Notes under the pieces: model-generated | The model's input: the letters and a program-made list of their open reading frames with translations, nothing else | Databases searched by the model: none | Told to the model about the DNA's origin: nothing | Part shown: positions 9,476 to 17,220 of the stretch, in pieces | Layout of the letters: the number at the start of each line of letters is the position of its first letter | Numbering within the stretch: position 1 is the first letter of the stretch | DNA from: Candidatus Poribacteria bacterium | GTDB taxonomy: Bacteria; Poribacteria; WGA-4E; WGA-3G | Direction: 5' to 3' | DNA: 59,867 nt | NCBI GenBank assembly: GCA_026702755.1 | Contig: JAPPBX010000104.1 | Span: 1 to 59,867, forward strand | Made by a program: the position numbers and the translations under genes

Positions 9476-9547
9476 GGTTTTCAGTTGTCGGTTTTCATGT
9501 AGAAGATCTTTTTCTTTCTGAGAACTGACAACCGATAACTGACAACT
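9476..9547. repeat. Dispersed inverted repeat (CAGTT family)
   Basis: A left arm TTTTCAGTTGTCGGTTTTCA and a right arm AACTGACAACCGATAACTG flank an AT-rich centre containing AGAAGATCTT. It has the same word pattern as 6597-6689. It lies between divergent genes (metallo-hydrolase and acetyltransferase), ending five bases before the acetyltransferase ATG, so it occupies the place of that gene's leader. Confidence 0.75.
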
Positions 9548-9552
9548 ATTAA

Positions 9553-10314
9553 ATGACTAAACTTACATCCCAAGAATATCTCGTTCTGGCTGATGTCATT
9601 GGCGACACACCAATGACAGTTATCTCTGCCTCCCGCTTGCAACAACGGATGTGCGATGCTTACATCGCTGGTTCGCTACCAGATGTTGATGCCGCCATCG
9701 TTTTTGACGCATACTGCTCGGACGAACCCGCCGGTTTCGGCACCGATGCCGATGCTCTGTGGCAACTCTTGAAAGCAACCGACGGATGGAGTTGTATCAA
9801 CGTTGACAATTCCTGTGCTGCAGCTCTCGGCGCGCTTATTGAAGCGGACAGGGGCACATCCATCCGCTATTACGGTGATGTCTGTTACGCGCTCTTAGAG
9901 CCTGTCCACTGTTATCCAAACGAGAGCGTTCGCCGCTTGTCATTGGAAGATGTAGAACGTCTGGCAAAAGCCCCCGCAGAAATCCAAGGAAACGGTTACA
10001 AAACACACGAAGCCATGCTGACAGAAGGCATCGCTGCTGGAGCCGTTGTGGACGGGAACATTGTTGCTATTGCGCACACCTACGCTGAAACAAAGCTCCA
10101 TGCCGACATCGGAGTTTCTACACTAAAGGCATGGCGTGAAAAAGGATTCGCCACCGCAGCGGCATCGGTCGTCGCACAAGAAATTCAGGCGAAAGGTAAA
10201 GTCCCTGCCTGGAGTTGCGGTGAAGACAATATCGCTTCACTTCAGGTGGCACAAAAATTGGGCTTCACCGAAGTCGCACGGCGCACCTACGTTATTCCCA
10301 CCTCACCAGAATAG
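9553..10314 (+). CDS. GNAT-family acetyltransferase
   Basis: 253 residues. The C-terminal half (about 135-250) has the GNAT layout: a strand with IAHTYAETKLHADIGVSTL, then the acetyl-CoA loop and helix WREKGFATAAASVVAQEIQ (the equivalent of the R/Q-x-x-G-x-G/A signature), then SCGEDNIASLQVAQKLGF, typical of motif B. The N-terminal half is a less conserved region seen in larger GNAT proteins. The acceptor is unknown. There is no ribosome-binding site because the upstream repeat abuts the start. Confidence 0.8.
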   Translation: MTKLTSQEYLVLADVIGDTPMTVISASRLQQRMCDAYIAGSLPDVDAAIVFDAYCSDEPAGFGTDADALWQLLKATDGWSCINVDNSCAAALGALIEADRGTSIRYYGDVCYALLEPVHCYPNESVRRLSLEDVERLAKAPAEIQGNGYKTHEAMLTEGIAAGAVVDGNIVAIAHTYAETKLHADIGVSTLKAWREKGFATAAASVVAQEIQAKGKVPAWSCGEDNIASLQVAQKLGFTEVARRTYVIPTSPE

Positions 10315-10321
10315 CACTTGT

Positions 10322-11581
10322 TTACCCAAGGGCATCGTCTACCTTGTTGATAGCCGCTGCCATCAACCGCGCGTGCTCCTCCTGCATATTCACGTTAAAC
10401 CCAAACCGTAGTGCGCGACCGAGGATAGACAACGTTTGCGGACACATATCCGGTGAGTATTCAACATCTCCTTTATAACGCGGATCCTTCCACGGGTATC
10501 CAGACGCGTCCGGAGAATGCTTGAATAGGATCGAATCCCAATAGGTATAGATATGCCGGTCGGGAAAGCCTTCATTGTAAGCAGTTCCTGCGTTCAGTCC
10601 TTCTGCCTTGAGTGCCTCAGCGTACTTCTTGGCGAGTTCCAGATCGCGCACAATAATGGCGGCACTAATACCGCACTCACCAGTCGGATCATCGACGTGT
10701 TGTCGAATATAACCTTTCGGATTCTCAGCGAGTTCCGCCGTGAACGCCTTTTTGAGTCGGCGTGTATGTCCCAAGATGTTCTCTAATTTTGAGAGTTGCA
10801 CGCGTGCGATCGCCCCTAAAATCTCACTCGTCCGGTAACACTGCCGTGAGAAGGGTTTATTCTGCCATTCAGAATCGCTCATCCACATCGGCAAACCGGG
10901 TTCTGCTGCGAATGCTGCACGTTCATAGACATCGTAGTCATCACTAAAGACGAGTCCACCCTCCCCACAAGAAATCACCTTGTAGTAGTTGAGACTCCAC
11001 GCCCCTGCATCTCCCCATGTTCCCGCATATTTACCCTTATACTGTCCACCGACACACTGACAGCAATCTTCAACAACGAGAAGGTCGTGCTTCTGCGCGA
11101 GTTCAACGATTGCTTCAAGTCGGCACGGCACGCCTTGCATGTGTACCGGTAGGATGGCTTTAGTATGTGGCGTAATTTTCCGTTCCACGTCGGCAACGTC
11201 TAAACCGAGCGAATCGTCGATCTCTGCTATTACCGGAATCGCACCAACACCGACAATAGCAGCAGCGGTTGCGATAAAGGTATAGCCCGGTACAATCACC
11301 TCATCCCCCGGTCCGATGCCGACCCCAGTCAACGCGCAGATGATCGCTGAGGTGCCTGAGTTCACCATCAAAGCGTGTTTTGCACCGAGGTACGCGGCTG
11401 CCTCCTTCTCAAAACTGGCGACATTTGAATCCTCAACGAACCGAAAGAGTTTCCCACTGCGCAAGACCTCAGTCACAGCGTTGATCTCACGCTCATCTAT
11501 CACACTGGGTCCGTGCATTCCGCCCGGTATTGATTCTGCGATAACGGGAGTTCCGCCATCTATTGCTAAACGTGCTGGCAT
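10322..11581 (-). CDS. DegT/DnrJ/EryC1/StrS-family PLP aminotransferase
   Basis: 419 residues. Features of the sugar-aminotransferase family are visible: the N-terminal GG(T)PV segment, GTSAIICALTGVGIGPGDEV (cofactor phosphate site), VVEDCCQCVGGQYKGK (Asp that contacts the PLP ring) and SLNYYKVISCGEGG, where the Lys forms the Schiff base. Members aminate keto-sugars or make aminohydroxybenzoate. No sugar-nucleotide genes are adjacent, so the substrate is open. ATG 11581 is preferred over 11596 because GGAGG lies directly upstream of it. A strong promoter is seen at 11649-11677. Confidence 0.88.
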   Translation of the reverse strand: MPARLAIDGGTPVIAESIPGGMHGPSVIDEREINAVTEVLRSGKLFRFVEDSNVASFEKEAAAYLGAKHALMVNSGTSAIICALTGVGIGPGDEVIVPGYTFIATAAAIVGVGAIPVIAEIDDSLGLDVADVERKITPHTKAILPVHMQGVPCRLEAIVELAQKHDLLVVEDCCQCVGGQYKGKYAGTWGDAGAWSLNYYKVISCGEGGLVFSDDYDVYERAAFAAEPGLPMWMSDSEWQNKPFSRQCYRTSEILGAIARVQLSKLENILGHTRRLKKAFTAELAENPKGYIRQHVDDPTGECGISAAIIVRDLELAKKYAEALKAEGLNAGTAYNEGFPDRHIYTYWDSILFKHSPDASGYPWKDPRYKGDVEYSPDMCPQTLSILGRALRFGFNVNMQEEHARLMAAAINKVDDALG

Positions 11582-11648
11582 CTTTTTCCTCCACAAATCT
11601 TAGCGCGTCGTTTGTAAATCCACTTAGAAAAATCTGAAATATGGTGAT

Positions 11649-11677
11649 ACTTTACCAGACGCATCTCTTTTTGTCAA
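11649..11677 (-). promoter_or_regulatory. Sigma-70-type promoter for the DegT aminotransferase
   Basis: Read on the minus strand, TTGACA (11672-11677) and TAAAGT (11649-11654) are separated by exactly 17 bases. It lies about 70 bases upstream of the ATG. The upstream helical-repeat gene ends just before it at 11698, so the aminotransferase has its own promoter. Confidence 0.65.
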
Positions 11678-11697
11678 TCGCGTTTTTCTCACACCTT

Positions 11698-12645
11698 CTA
11701 CCTACGCCACCAACTCTTTTTTCCCTGATACAATGCAAGGAGCTTTGAGATTTCTTTCGCCTTCTTGTCCAGACGCAACACCGCCTTACAGGCTTCAACG
11801 ACTCTCTGTTTGGCATCTTCACTCTGCGTTGTTTGATAGATATAGTGATAACTCTGCGCAACAGCCGTATGATACATCACGAGGTCTACGCCTTCTGGGA
11901 CTTCGGTCGGAAGTTGTTGAAGCATCTCGACCGCTGCATCCCACGCCTCCGCTTCAGCATGACAGATAACTTGCTGATAGCGCAGATGGTGTTGCGACGG
12001 GTCCAGCCAATATGTCTGTTCATAACACGTCACCGCCTCCGAGTAATCCGCATTGGCGACGTGCAACTGCGCAAGTTCCGTATAAAAAGCGGACAACCCG
12101 CTCTCTGCTATCGTGTAAAGCAACACGCCAGTACTGACGAGCCAATCCCTTTCCAACAGGAAATCGATCGCTGAGTTTCGTTCTTCTTCCGTGATCTGGA
12201 TATCGGTGAGGAGATGCTTGGCGACCGCAGCATTCGGAAAAATCTTAGTACGGCTTTTCAGCAACGGATACGCCTGAACCGCCTTATCCATTGTGATGAG
12301 TTTAATTCCCGTCGCGATACGAAACAGGGACACAATCTGGTCGCTATTTTTACGGGACATCTCCTCGGCAATTGCCTCCCGATTTTCTGAAAAATGCAGA
12401 TTGAGCTCCTCAATTGCCTCTCGGATGTCGGCATCGCTTGGTGCGAGTTGATGTGCTTTCGACAAAAATCGTTGCGCCGTGAAAAGTTCTCGCCACGTCC
12501 GATAGATTGTCCCCAATCGAAAATTAGCGAGCGCGAGGGTGGATGTGTCATCTGTTGTGCTGAGAATGCTATCGTAGGTTTGGATGGCTTCGGCGAGTTT
12601 GCCTTCGGTTTCTAAGGCTTGCGCATTAGCGATTGGATTTGACAT
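11698..12645 (-). CDS. TPR-like helical-repeat protein, function unknown
   Basis: 315 residues, mostly predicted helical, with tetratricopeptide-like units. AIQTYDSILSTTDDTSTLAL and ALANFRLGTIYRTWRELFTA lie near the N-terminus, and ADYSEAVTCYEQTYWLDPSQ and VVEACKAVLRLDKKAKEISK near the C-terminus. There is no signal peptide or catalytic motif. ATG 12645 is preferred over an upstream GTG at 12705 because the extra 20 residues have no repeat character and the earlier start lacks a ribosome-binding site. It is a single gene under a strong promoter (12724-12752). It probably mediates protein contacts. Confidence 0.75.
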   Translation of the reverse strand: MSNPIANAQALETEGKLAEAIQTYDSILSTTDDTSTLALANFRLGTIYRTWRELFTAQRFLSKAHQLAPSDADIREAIEELNLHFSENREAIAEEMSRKNSDQIVSLFRIATGIKLITMDKAVQAYPLLKSRTKIFPNAAVAKHLLTDIQITEEERNSAIDFLLERDWLVSTGVLLYTIAESGLSAFYTELAQLHVANADYSEAVTCYEQTYWLDPSQHHLRYQQVICHAEAEAWDAAVEMLQQLPTEVPEGVDLVMYHTAVAQSYHYIYQTTQSEDAKQRVVEACKAVLRLDKKAKEISKLLALYQGKKSWWRR

Positions 12646-12723
12646 AGGAGACGTAATTTCCTTGCCGGATTCTGTGATGAATTTATCGCATCTGGTCTGG
12701 TTCACGAATAAACGTTGACCACT

Positions 12724-12752
12724 ATTTTAACCCAACGGAATTTGTTTGTCAA
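12724..12752 (-). promoter_or_regulatory. Sigma-70-type promoter for the TPR-like gene
   Basis: On the minus strand TTGACA (12747-12752) and TAAAAT (12724-12729) are separated by 17 bases, close to consensus. It lies about 80 bases upstream of the chosen ATG 12645; the alternative start at 12705 would fall only 18 bases after the -10, which also favours 12645. Confidence 0.7.
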
Positions 12753-12819
12753 GAGACGTAGAAGGTTTCGACATTCAGTGAAGGAGCCTCGCTCTACCGC
12801 TGGCGAGGGTGTTTTTGCG

Positions 12820-12979
12820 GAAATGCTTGATCCCTCGAATGACCGTCGCGCCCTTGACGCAATCATCTTTTGATGCTCTCGGTCTCATGCAAGGTGAACG
12901 CGATGGTGTGTATGAAGCGGTTGTCAATCTGGTGGAATCTCGGCTGCGGAAGGCGCGGGGTCTGAAAGGAAAATCATAG
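12820..12979 (+). pseudogene. Frameshifted C-terminal gene fragment, possibly from a DNA methyltransferase
   Basis: Two overlapping frames join into one plausible protein tail: EMLDPSNDRRALDAIIF in one frame continues as DALGLMQGERDGVYEAVVNL and VESRLRKARGLKGKS in the next, with a single extra T near 12871 as the break. The tail ends at TAG 12977-12979. Directly upstream is a GCTGGCGAGG repeat word (12799-12808), which may mark where the rest was lost. The tail resembles C-termini of large N-6 DNA methylases, but that link is from memory and weak. In the restarted frame an ATG at 12839 gives 46 residues. Confidence 0.4.
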
Positions 12980-12997
12980 GTGCGCGTGGCATAAGTT

Positions 12998-13041
12998 GTC
13001 TGAATCGCGGATTAGACGGATTACACAGATTTCGCGGATTA
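12998..13041. repeat. Dispersed repeat, TCTGAATCGCGGATTA family (copy 1)
   Basis: GTCTGAATCGCGGATTA is followed by a series of GGATTA/GGATT words at about 10-base spacing. Related copies are at 13158-13200 (same orientation) and 14034-14071 (opposite orientation). It contains no gene. The 12646-13630 gap as a whole holds a promoter, gene fragments and these repeats only. Confidence 0.65.
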
Positions 13042-13157
13042 CGCTCCAGTGGAGCGGTATGTTGCACATGAAGTTAATTCGGTCTCAAACTTCCAAATTC
13101 GGTTGCCATCTGTGCGTTTTGTATGTTATCATTAATTTCAAGCGACGTAGTAAATCA

Positions 13158-13200
13158 TCTGAATCGCGGATTACACGAATTGCGTAGATTTGGCGGATTT
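13158..13200. repeat. Dispersed repeat, TCTGAATCGCGGATTA family (copy 2)
   Basis: ATCTGAATCGCGGATTACAC is followed by AATTGCG, TAGATT and GGCGGATTT words in the same order as copy 1, 117 bases downstream of it. Together the two copies bracket a short stretch without coding signal. Confidence 0.65.
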
Positions 13201-13354
13201 TTGAAGCTGGGTCATACAAGCTGCGGATTAGGTAGACAGAATCACATCCGTGCCATGGGTGATTCAGACACTTACAAGGTTTCATTCAAAAGAAATTGGG
13301 ATTGTGAAGAAAAGTTAAATACCAAATTTAAGAATAGGAGAAAAAGGATTTCTG

Positions 13355-13520
13355 ATGCTACAAATAGACTGGAATATTCCGAGGATATCGAATCAGCCAA
13401 TAAACTTAACCTTAAAAAAATGGCAACCAATTATTCATAGTAGATCCGAATGGATCTGGCAAGTCAGCATTAATACAACGGTTTGTCTCAGAGCATCCGC
13501 AAAACTGGGCAAGCGGATAA
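13355..13520 (+). pseudogene. Relic of an AAA/ABC-type ATP-binding gene (P-loop retained)
   Basis: A start with a good ribosome-binding site (AGGAGAAAAAGGATTTCTG) opens MLQIDWNIPRISNQPINLTL and KKWQPI. A frameshift near 13436 moves the continuation to FIVDPNGSGKSALIQRF and VSEHPQNWASG, which then stops at TAA 13518-13520. The Walker A P-loop (PNGSGKS, about 13446-13466) is unmistakable. The remaining several hundred residues expected of an ATPase are missing. The debris between here and 13630 holds no further recognisable domain. Confidence 0.55.
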
Positions 13521-13630
13521 CTGCACTACTGGACGCAGGCCTTATCATGCAACGCTAACAGGACTTACGCCTGAACAAGTCAGTAAACTGCTTACACCTA
13601 CAGTTCCAAATCCTGGAAAGGAAGAAAAAA

Positions 13631-13903
13631 ATGAACAAACCAAGAGTTTTCGCAGACTTCCATAGCGCAGACGCAAAAGGAAGAGTGCGGTTGAATTGCG
13701 ATGGGACGATGGCGGATATCAAACGTCAAAAAATCGTGCTGCAAGATGGGCAATCTCTTATTATCTATAGGGAAGAATTGGAGGTTACGGGGGTTGTTCA
13801 CTACTCCGAAAAAGAAAAATTGTGGACAGCGGTAATTGATTGGAATGCTATTCAAGAGGCAGAACCCATTGTCTCTGAAATAACACCCACATCGGTAACA
13901 TAG
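13631..13903 (+). CDS. Small conserved-looking hypothetical protein
   Basis: 90 residues beginning after a clear AAAGGAAGAAAAAA ribosome-binding site. It has alternating beta-type sequence (RVRLNCDGTMADIKRQKIVL, then QSLIIYREELEVTGVVHYSE) and no signal peptide, Cys cluster or catalytic motif. The orderly sequence and the ribosome-binding site argue for a real gene even though it follows degraded DNA. It lies upstream of the TPR-UPF0175/DUF3368 module, but a 219-base gap with repeat sequence makes co-transcription uncertain. Function unknown. Confidence 0.65.
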   Translation: MNKPRVFADFHSADAKGRVRLNCDGTMADIKRQKIVLQDGQSLIIYREELEVTGVVHYSEKEKLWTAVIDWNAIQEAEPIVSEITPTSVT

Positions 13904-14033
13904 CAAGTTAAGCGTTCTATTCTCATTGCGAAGCAATATCGCTCCGCTGGAGCCGGAGGTCAGAGAATATCTGTCAATCCATCCGAGCGAATTGATAGAA
14001 CAAATTGCTGAAAGCATCACCTAAAAATGAGCA

Positions 14034-14071
14034 AAAATCAATCCGCGTCATCGGTGAAATCCGCGATTCAG
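14034..14071. repeat. Dispersed repeat, TCTGAATCGCGGATTA family (copy 3, inverted)
   Basis: AATCCGCGTCATCGGTGAAA and TCCGCGATTCAGAC are the reverse complement of the family word seen at 12998 and 13158. It lies within the apparent 5' extension of the TPR-UPF0175 frame, so the extension from 14027 encodes repeat sequence rather than ancestral protein. Confidence 0.6.
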
Positions 14072-14122
14072 ACAAGCAAAGAGCCAAATTCCCCAAGTCA
14101 TCCGCATCATGGAGAAGAAAAC

Positions 14123-15361
14123 GTGACAAAAAAACACAGTCAGAAACGTGCCGAGGTGTATTACAAACACCGGTTCGCTCAATGGAAAAAAGCGGATTAT
14201 GAGCGTGCCATTGTAGACTTTACCAAAGCGATAGAACACAATTCAGAAGATGTCTTTGCCTATACGAATCGGGGCGTGGCTTATTACAACAAGGGCAGGT
14301 TTTACCGCACAGTTGATGACTTTAGCAAAGTGATAAGTCTCACGCCGGACGATCCATTTGCCTATTATGTCCGCGGGTTCGCTTACCGGAGCCTGCTTGT
14401 TTTTGAGAAAGCCATCCAAGACTTTAGCACAGCAATACGTCTCAAATCTGATGCAGCTGCTGATGCCTATACCGAGCGCGGTGTAACCCACCACCTTAAA
14501 GGTGACGTAGACCATGCTATTGGGGACTATAACGCTGCGATCGCACTGGATCCAGCGTTTGCACAGGCTTATACGGCGCGCGGTCAAGTTTACCGTGATA
14601 AAGGCGAGAGAGACAAGGCAATTGAAGATTATAACAAAGCCATACAACTCAATCCGGGACTCGCTGAGCCTTATACCTACCGCGGTCTCATCTACAATCA
14701 ACAACGCGAGTTAGACAAAGCGATTGCAGATCATAGTAAAGCAATTGCCTGCAACCCAGAATTTGCCGAGGCATACCTCAATCGGGGGCAGGCTTACTAC
14801 ACTAAAAGCGAATTGGACAAAGCGATTGAAGATTACGACAAAGCTATAGAGCTCAACCCAGAACTTGTGGAGGCATACACGCATCGAGGCAACGCCTACA
14901 GTGCTAAAGTAGAGTTAAACAGCGCAATTGCGGATTATACTGAGGCACTAAAACTCAGGCCAAAGATTGCTGAATTCTATTACACACGGGGTGAAGCATG
15001 GTTGCTTGCAAAAAGTTGGGAAGAGGCGAAGACTGACCTGACAGCTGCACTCCTACAAGATGTAGATGTCGCCGCTGCGTTTCACAATACCCACGAGAGC
15101 ATTGATGCCTTTGAGGAGAAGATCGGGAGTCGTTTGCCGAAAGAAATTGTAGAGTTATTGACACCGCGGAGCGAACCGTTTGAAATTGATAGAGATGCGC
15201 GGATCGCGTTGGGAATGAAGTACTACGGAAACGATGAACTCAGCAGCGGCCTGGCCGCAAAACTTGCAGGAGTATCACGAGAAGAATTCTGGTATTTGAT
15301 GGGGGATTACGGACTCTCACTGTTTGGTGATGAGGAAGAGTACGCCAAGAGTGGATATTAA
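14123..15361 (+). CDS. TPR protein with C-terminal UPF0175 (antitoxin-type) domain
   Basis: 412 residues. About eight tetratricopeptide units fill residues 10-305, each close to the form A-Y-x-x-R-G-x-A-Y-x-x-K-G-E-x-D-x-A-I-x-D-Y. A linker follows (AFEEKIGSRLPKEIVELLTP, about 322-341). Residues about 350-412 read ARIALGMKYYGNDELSSGLA, then AKLAGVSREEFWYLMGDYGL, which matches UPF0175, the usual antitoxin partner of DUF3368 toxins. GTG 14123 is chosen because GGAGAAG lies 5-6 bases upstream; the longer ATG at 14027 has no such site and translates a dispersed repeat. It is three bases upstream of the DUF3368 gene. Classical UPF0175 proteins are about 80-100 residues, so this fusion is unusual. 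Confidence 0.8.
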   Translation: MTKKHSQKRAEVYYKHRFAQWKKADYERAIVDFTKAIEHNSEDVFAYTNRGVAYYNKGRFYRTVDDFSKVISLTPDDPFAYYVRGFAYRSLLVFEKAIQDFSTAIRLKSDAAADAYTERGVTHHLKGDVDHAIGDYNAAIALDPAFAQAYTARGQVYRDKGERDKAIEDYNKAIQLNPGLAEPYTYRGLIYNQQRELDKAIADHSKAIACNPEFAEAYLNRGQAYYTKSELDKAIEDYDKAIELNPELVEAYTHRGNAYSAKVELNSAIADYTEALKLRPKIAEFYYTRGEAWLLAKSWEEAKTDLTAALLQDVDVAAAFHNTHESIDAFEEKIGSRLPKEIVELLTPRSEPFEIDRDARIALGMKYYGNDELSSGLAAKLAGVSREEFWYLMGDYGLSLFGDEEEYAKSGY

Positions 15362-15364
15362 AGA

Positions 15365-15856
15365 ATGCCGATACAACCAGTGATTAGCAATAATAGTCCG
15401 CTTGTTGGACTGCTCGGGCTCAATCTTTTTTCTCTATTGCGAGACCTTTATACAGAGGTGTGGATTCCACGAAAAGTTGAAAAGGAGTTTCTCAGAAAGG
15501 ATCCGATAGTCCGCCAGGAGGCACTCGAAAATGCTCCCTGGATTAAGACTGTTGATTTAACGGATCCCCAAACCGCTTCGGTTCATGCGGAACTTGATGA
15601 TGGCGAAGCCGAGGCGTTGGCTCTTGCTAATGAACATGACGCACGTCTCGTTCTTCTTGATGAAAAGAAGGGAAGACAGAAGGCGAAAAAAATCGGATTA
15701 ACGGTTAAGGGAATAGCAGGCATTTTACTTCAGGCAAAGGAAGAAGGCTTGATTGATGTCATCAAGCCGCTTTTAATTCGGTTGCAGGATAACGGAGTGT
15801 ACCTGAGCGAATCGCTCATCAATAACGCCCTGCGAGACGCAGGTGAGGCAGATTAG
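15365..15856 (+). CDS. DUF3368 PIN-like toxin-family protein
   Basis: 163 residues. ISNNSPLVGLLGLNLFSLL at the N-terminus, LDDGEAEALALANEHDARLV in the middle and LLDEKKGRQKAKKIGLTVKG after it are the conserved blocks of DUF3368, a PIN-fold family. PIN toxins are Mg-dependent ribonucleases; the acidic residues in DDGEAEA and LLDE fit that site, while the first Asp position reads Asn, as in many DUF3368 members. It starts three bases after the TPR-UPF0175 gene, the normal order of antitoxin before toxin. Ribonuclease activity is inferred from family membership. Confidence 0.8.
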   Translation: MPIQPVISNNSPLVGLLGLNLFSLLRDLYTEVWIPRKVEKEFLRKDPIVRQEALENAPWIKTVDLTDPQTASVHAELDDGEAEALALANEHDARLVLLDEKKGRQKAKKIGLTVKGIAGILLQAKEEGLIDVIKPLLIRLQDNGVYLSESLINNALRDAGEAD

Positions 15857-15889
15857 TTGGGCTTACTGTTGAAGACTATATAAATTAAA

Positions 15890-15983
15890 TTAGGACTTAC
15901 GCACCCTCTTTGCTGGCGAGGTTTTAAACCTCGCCAGCAGTGGGCGGACCTTAAGGTTTACCAGAAACTTACGTAAGCCCTAT
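15890..15983. repeat. Composite inverted repeat with GCTGGCGAGG hairpin
   Basis: A central near-perfect palindrome has 14-base arms TGCTGGCGAGGTTT (15911-15924) and AAACCTCGCCAGCA (15926-15939). It is bracketed by TTAGGACTTACG and CGTAAGCCCTAT, which are themselves imperfect reverse complements. The same core word occurs at 12799-12808, 50222, 50290 and 58454. It lies between the two toxin-like modules. Confidence 0.7.
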
Positions 15984-16023
15984 AAATAATAATTATCCGA
16001 GATGTATTATGGAGAAAAAAGAA

Positions 16024-16419
16024 ATGCAAAAACCGAATCAAGAACTTATCAATAAATATTACACGCGCGGTATAGCATCCGGCGAAAAAGGCGAGGTTGA
16101 ACTTGCAATTGAGGACTACACTGAGGCAATAGCACTGGATCCGAAGTTTGCCGAAGCGTATTATCAGCGCGGGCTTGCTTACGCTAAAAATGGCGAACTT
16201 GACAAAGCCATTGGGGACTATACCACAGCAATAGAACTCAAACCCGACTATGCGGATGCTTATTACAGGCGCAGCAAGGCTTGGTTACGCCTTGGAAAGC
16301 AAGACGAAGCGAAAGCGGACATGCAAACCGCTAGCAACATCGGGATAAACAGCAGCACTGCTTTAGACGAAACCCTACGTAACTATGCCCGCGCATGGAA
16401 AGCCCTCGGTAATGTATGA
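16024..16419 (+). CDS. Small TPR protein preceding Doc toxin
   Basis: 131 residues with three TPR units (ELINKYYTRGIASGEKGEVE, AEAYYQRGLAYAKNGELDKA and ADAYYRRSKAWLRLGKQDEA) and a short helical tail ending ETLRNYARAWKALGNV. ATG 16024 is preferred over ATG 16009 because GGAGAAAAAAGA lies between them. Its stop overlaps the start of the Doc gene by four bases, so the pair is translationally coupled. It occupies the antitoxin position but has no recognisable Phd/AbrB-type DNA-binding domain. It may neutralise Doc through its C-terminal helix; that is inference. Confidence 0.75.
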   Translation: MQKPNQELINKYYTRGIASGEKGEVELAIEDYTEAIALDPKFAEAYYQRGLAYAKNGELDKAIGDYTTAIELKPDYADAYYRRSKAWLRLGKQDEAKADMQTASNIGINSSTALDETLRNYARAWKALGNV

Positions 16420-16787
16420 GATATTTGACAATTGCAGAGATTTTGGAGGTTGCCGAGGGACATGTCGGGACTTATCATTTACTGGATGAAAACCGTTTAC
16501 ACTATGTGGTTGAAGCAGTTAGTGGAACGTTTGGTGACACAGAACTGTATCCGACTTTGTCGCAGAAAGCCGCTGTATACGCCCATCACATTATCACGGG
16601 ACATATATTTTTAGATGGAAACAAACGTACCGGTTTACACTGCGCGATCCTGTTCTTAGAATTTAACGGTTGTACCCTGCGGCTTGACCTTGATGATTCA
16701 ATTATTGAACTCGGTTTTAAGATTGCCGACGGATCCATCACCGATATTGAGGACATCGCCGACCATATACAGTCATGGATTCTGTAA
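16416..16787 (+). CDS. Doc-family (Fic superfamily) toxin-like protein
   Basis: 123 residues. The signature HIFLDGNKRTG at about 63-73 matches the Doc-type Fic motif (H-x-F-x-D-A/G-N-K-R-T). LHYVVEAVSGTFGDTELYPT and LSQKAAVYAHHIITGHIFLD are typical Doc surroundings. Doc proteins phosphorylate elongation factor Tu and arrest translation. The catalytic His63 and the NKR residues are present, so activity is plausible. The ATGA overlap with the TPR gene shows coupling. Confidence 0.85.
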   Translation: MRYLTIAEILEVAEGHVGTYHLLDENRLHYVVEAVSGTFGDTELYPTLSQKAAVYAHHIITGHIFLDGNKRTGLHCAILFLEFNGCTLRLDLDDSIIELGFKIADGSITDIEDIADHIQSWIL

Positions 16788-16833
16788 CAAACAGATTTTG
16801 TTATGATATTTCTTGCTGCAAGCGAAAAGGATG

Positions 16834-17040
16834 TTAACCCTCCGAAATCCAATCCTCTGTCGCTTCTGCGAATTCCTTCGACAAATCCTCAGAAATCGTC
16901 TGTTCCAAGAGTTCAATCAGATCTTCACGGAATTTAAGCCAATCGTCGCCGCGGCGGGTAAACCGGTGCCTATCCTCAATTTCAACAAACATAGTGTCCT
17001 GCGGTTCGGACATGGATTCTAAATAACGCCTAACATTCAT
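16834..17040 (-). CDS. Small acidic hypothetical protein
   Basis: 68 residues after a good AAGGAGAATAATT ribosome-binding site on the minus strand. The sequence is charged and helical (WLKFREDLIELLEQTISEDL, then SKEFAEATEDWISEG). No domain is recognised. It is convergent with the Doc gene. Size, charge and context would fit an antitoxin or regulatory peptide, but nothing in the sequence proves it. Confidence 0.55.
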   Translation of the reverse strand: MNVRRYLESMSEPQDTMFVEIEDRHRFTRRGDDWLKFREDLIELLEQTISEDLSKEFAEATEDWISEG

Positions 17041-17066
17041 AATTATTCTCCTTTTTTAGTGGTGGA

Positions 17067-17220
17067 ATGGCTATCAGCCATCGGCTTTCGGCTCTCAGCA
17101 AGAGAGCACTATCCAGAGCAAAACTGCTGGCATTGTCCTTTAAGTTTCTTATAGAGGTTTGTGTGGAATAACTGCCACACGAACGGCTGACGGCTGATGG
17201 CTGACTGCTGATAGCCGTTA
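17067..17220. repeat. Long inverted repeat (GGCTATCAGCC family)
   Basis: Left arm GGCTATCAGCCATCGGCTTT and right arm GATGGCTGACTGCTGATAGC are imperfect reverse complements separated by about 80 bases, which include a small GTGTGG/CCACAC hairpin. The right end reaches into the last codons of the HAD gene, whose TAA stop (17218-17220) lies at the repeat edge. It is the same family as 44750-44866 and 50994-51030. Confidence 0.7.
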
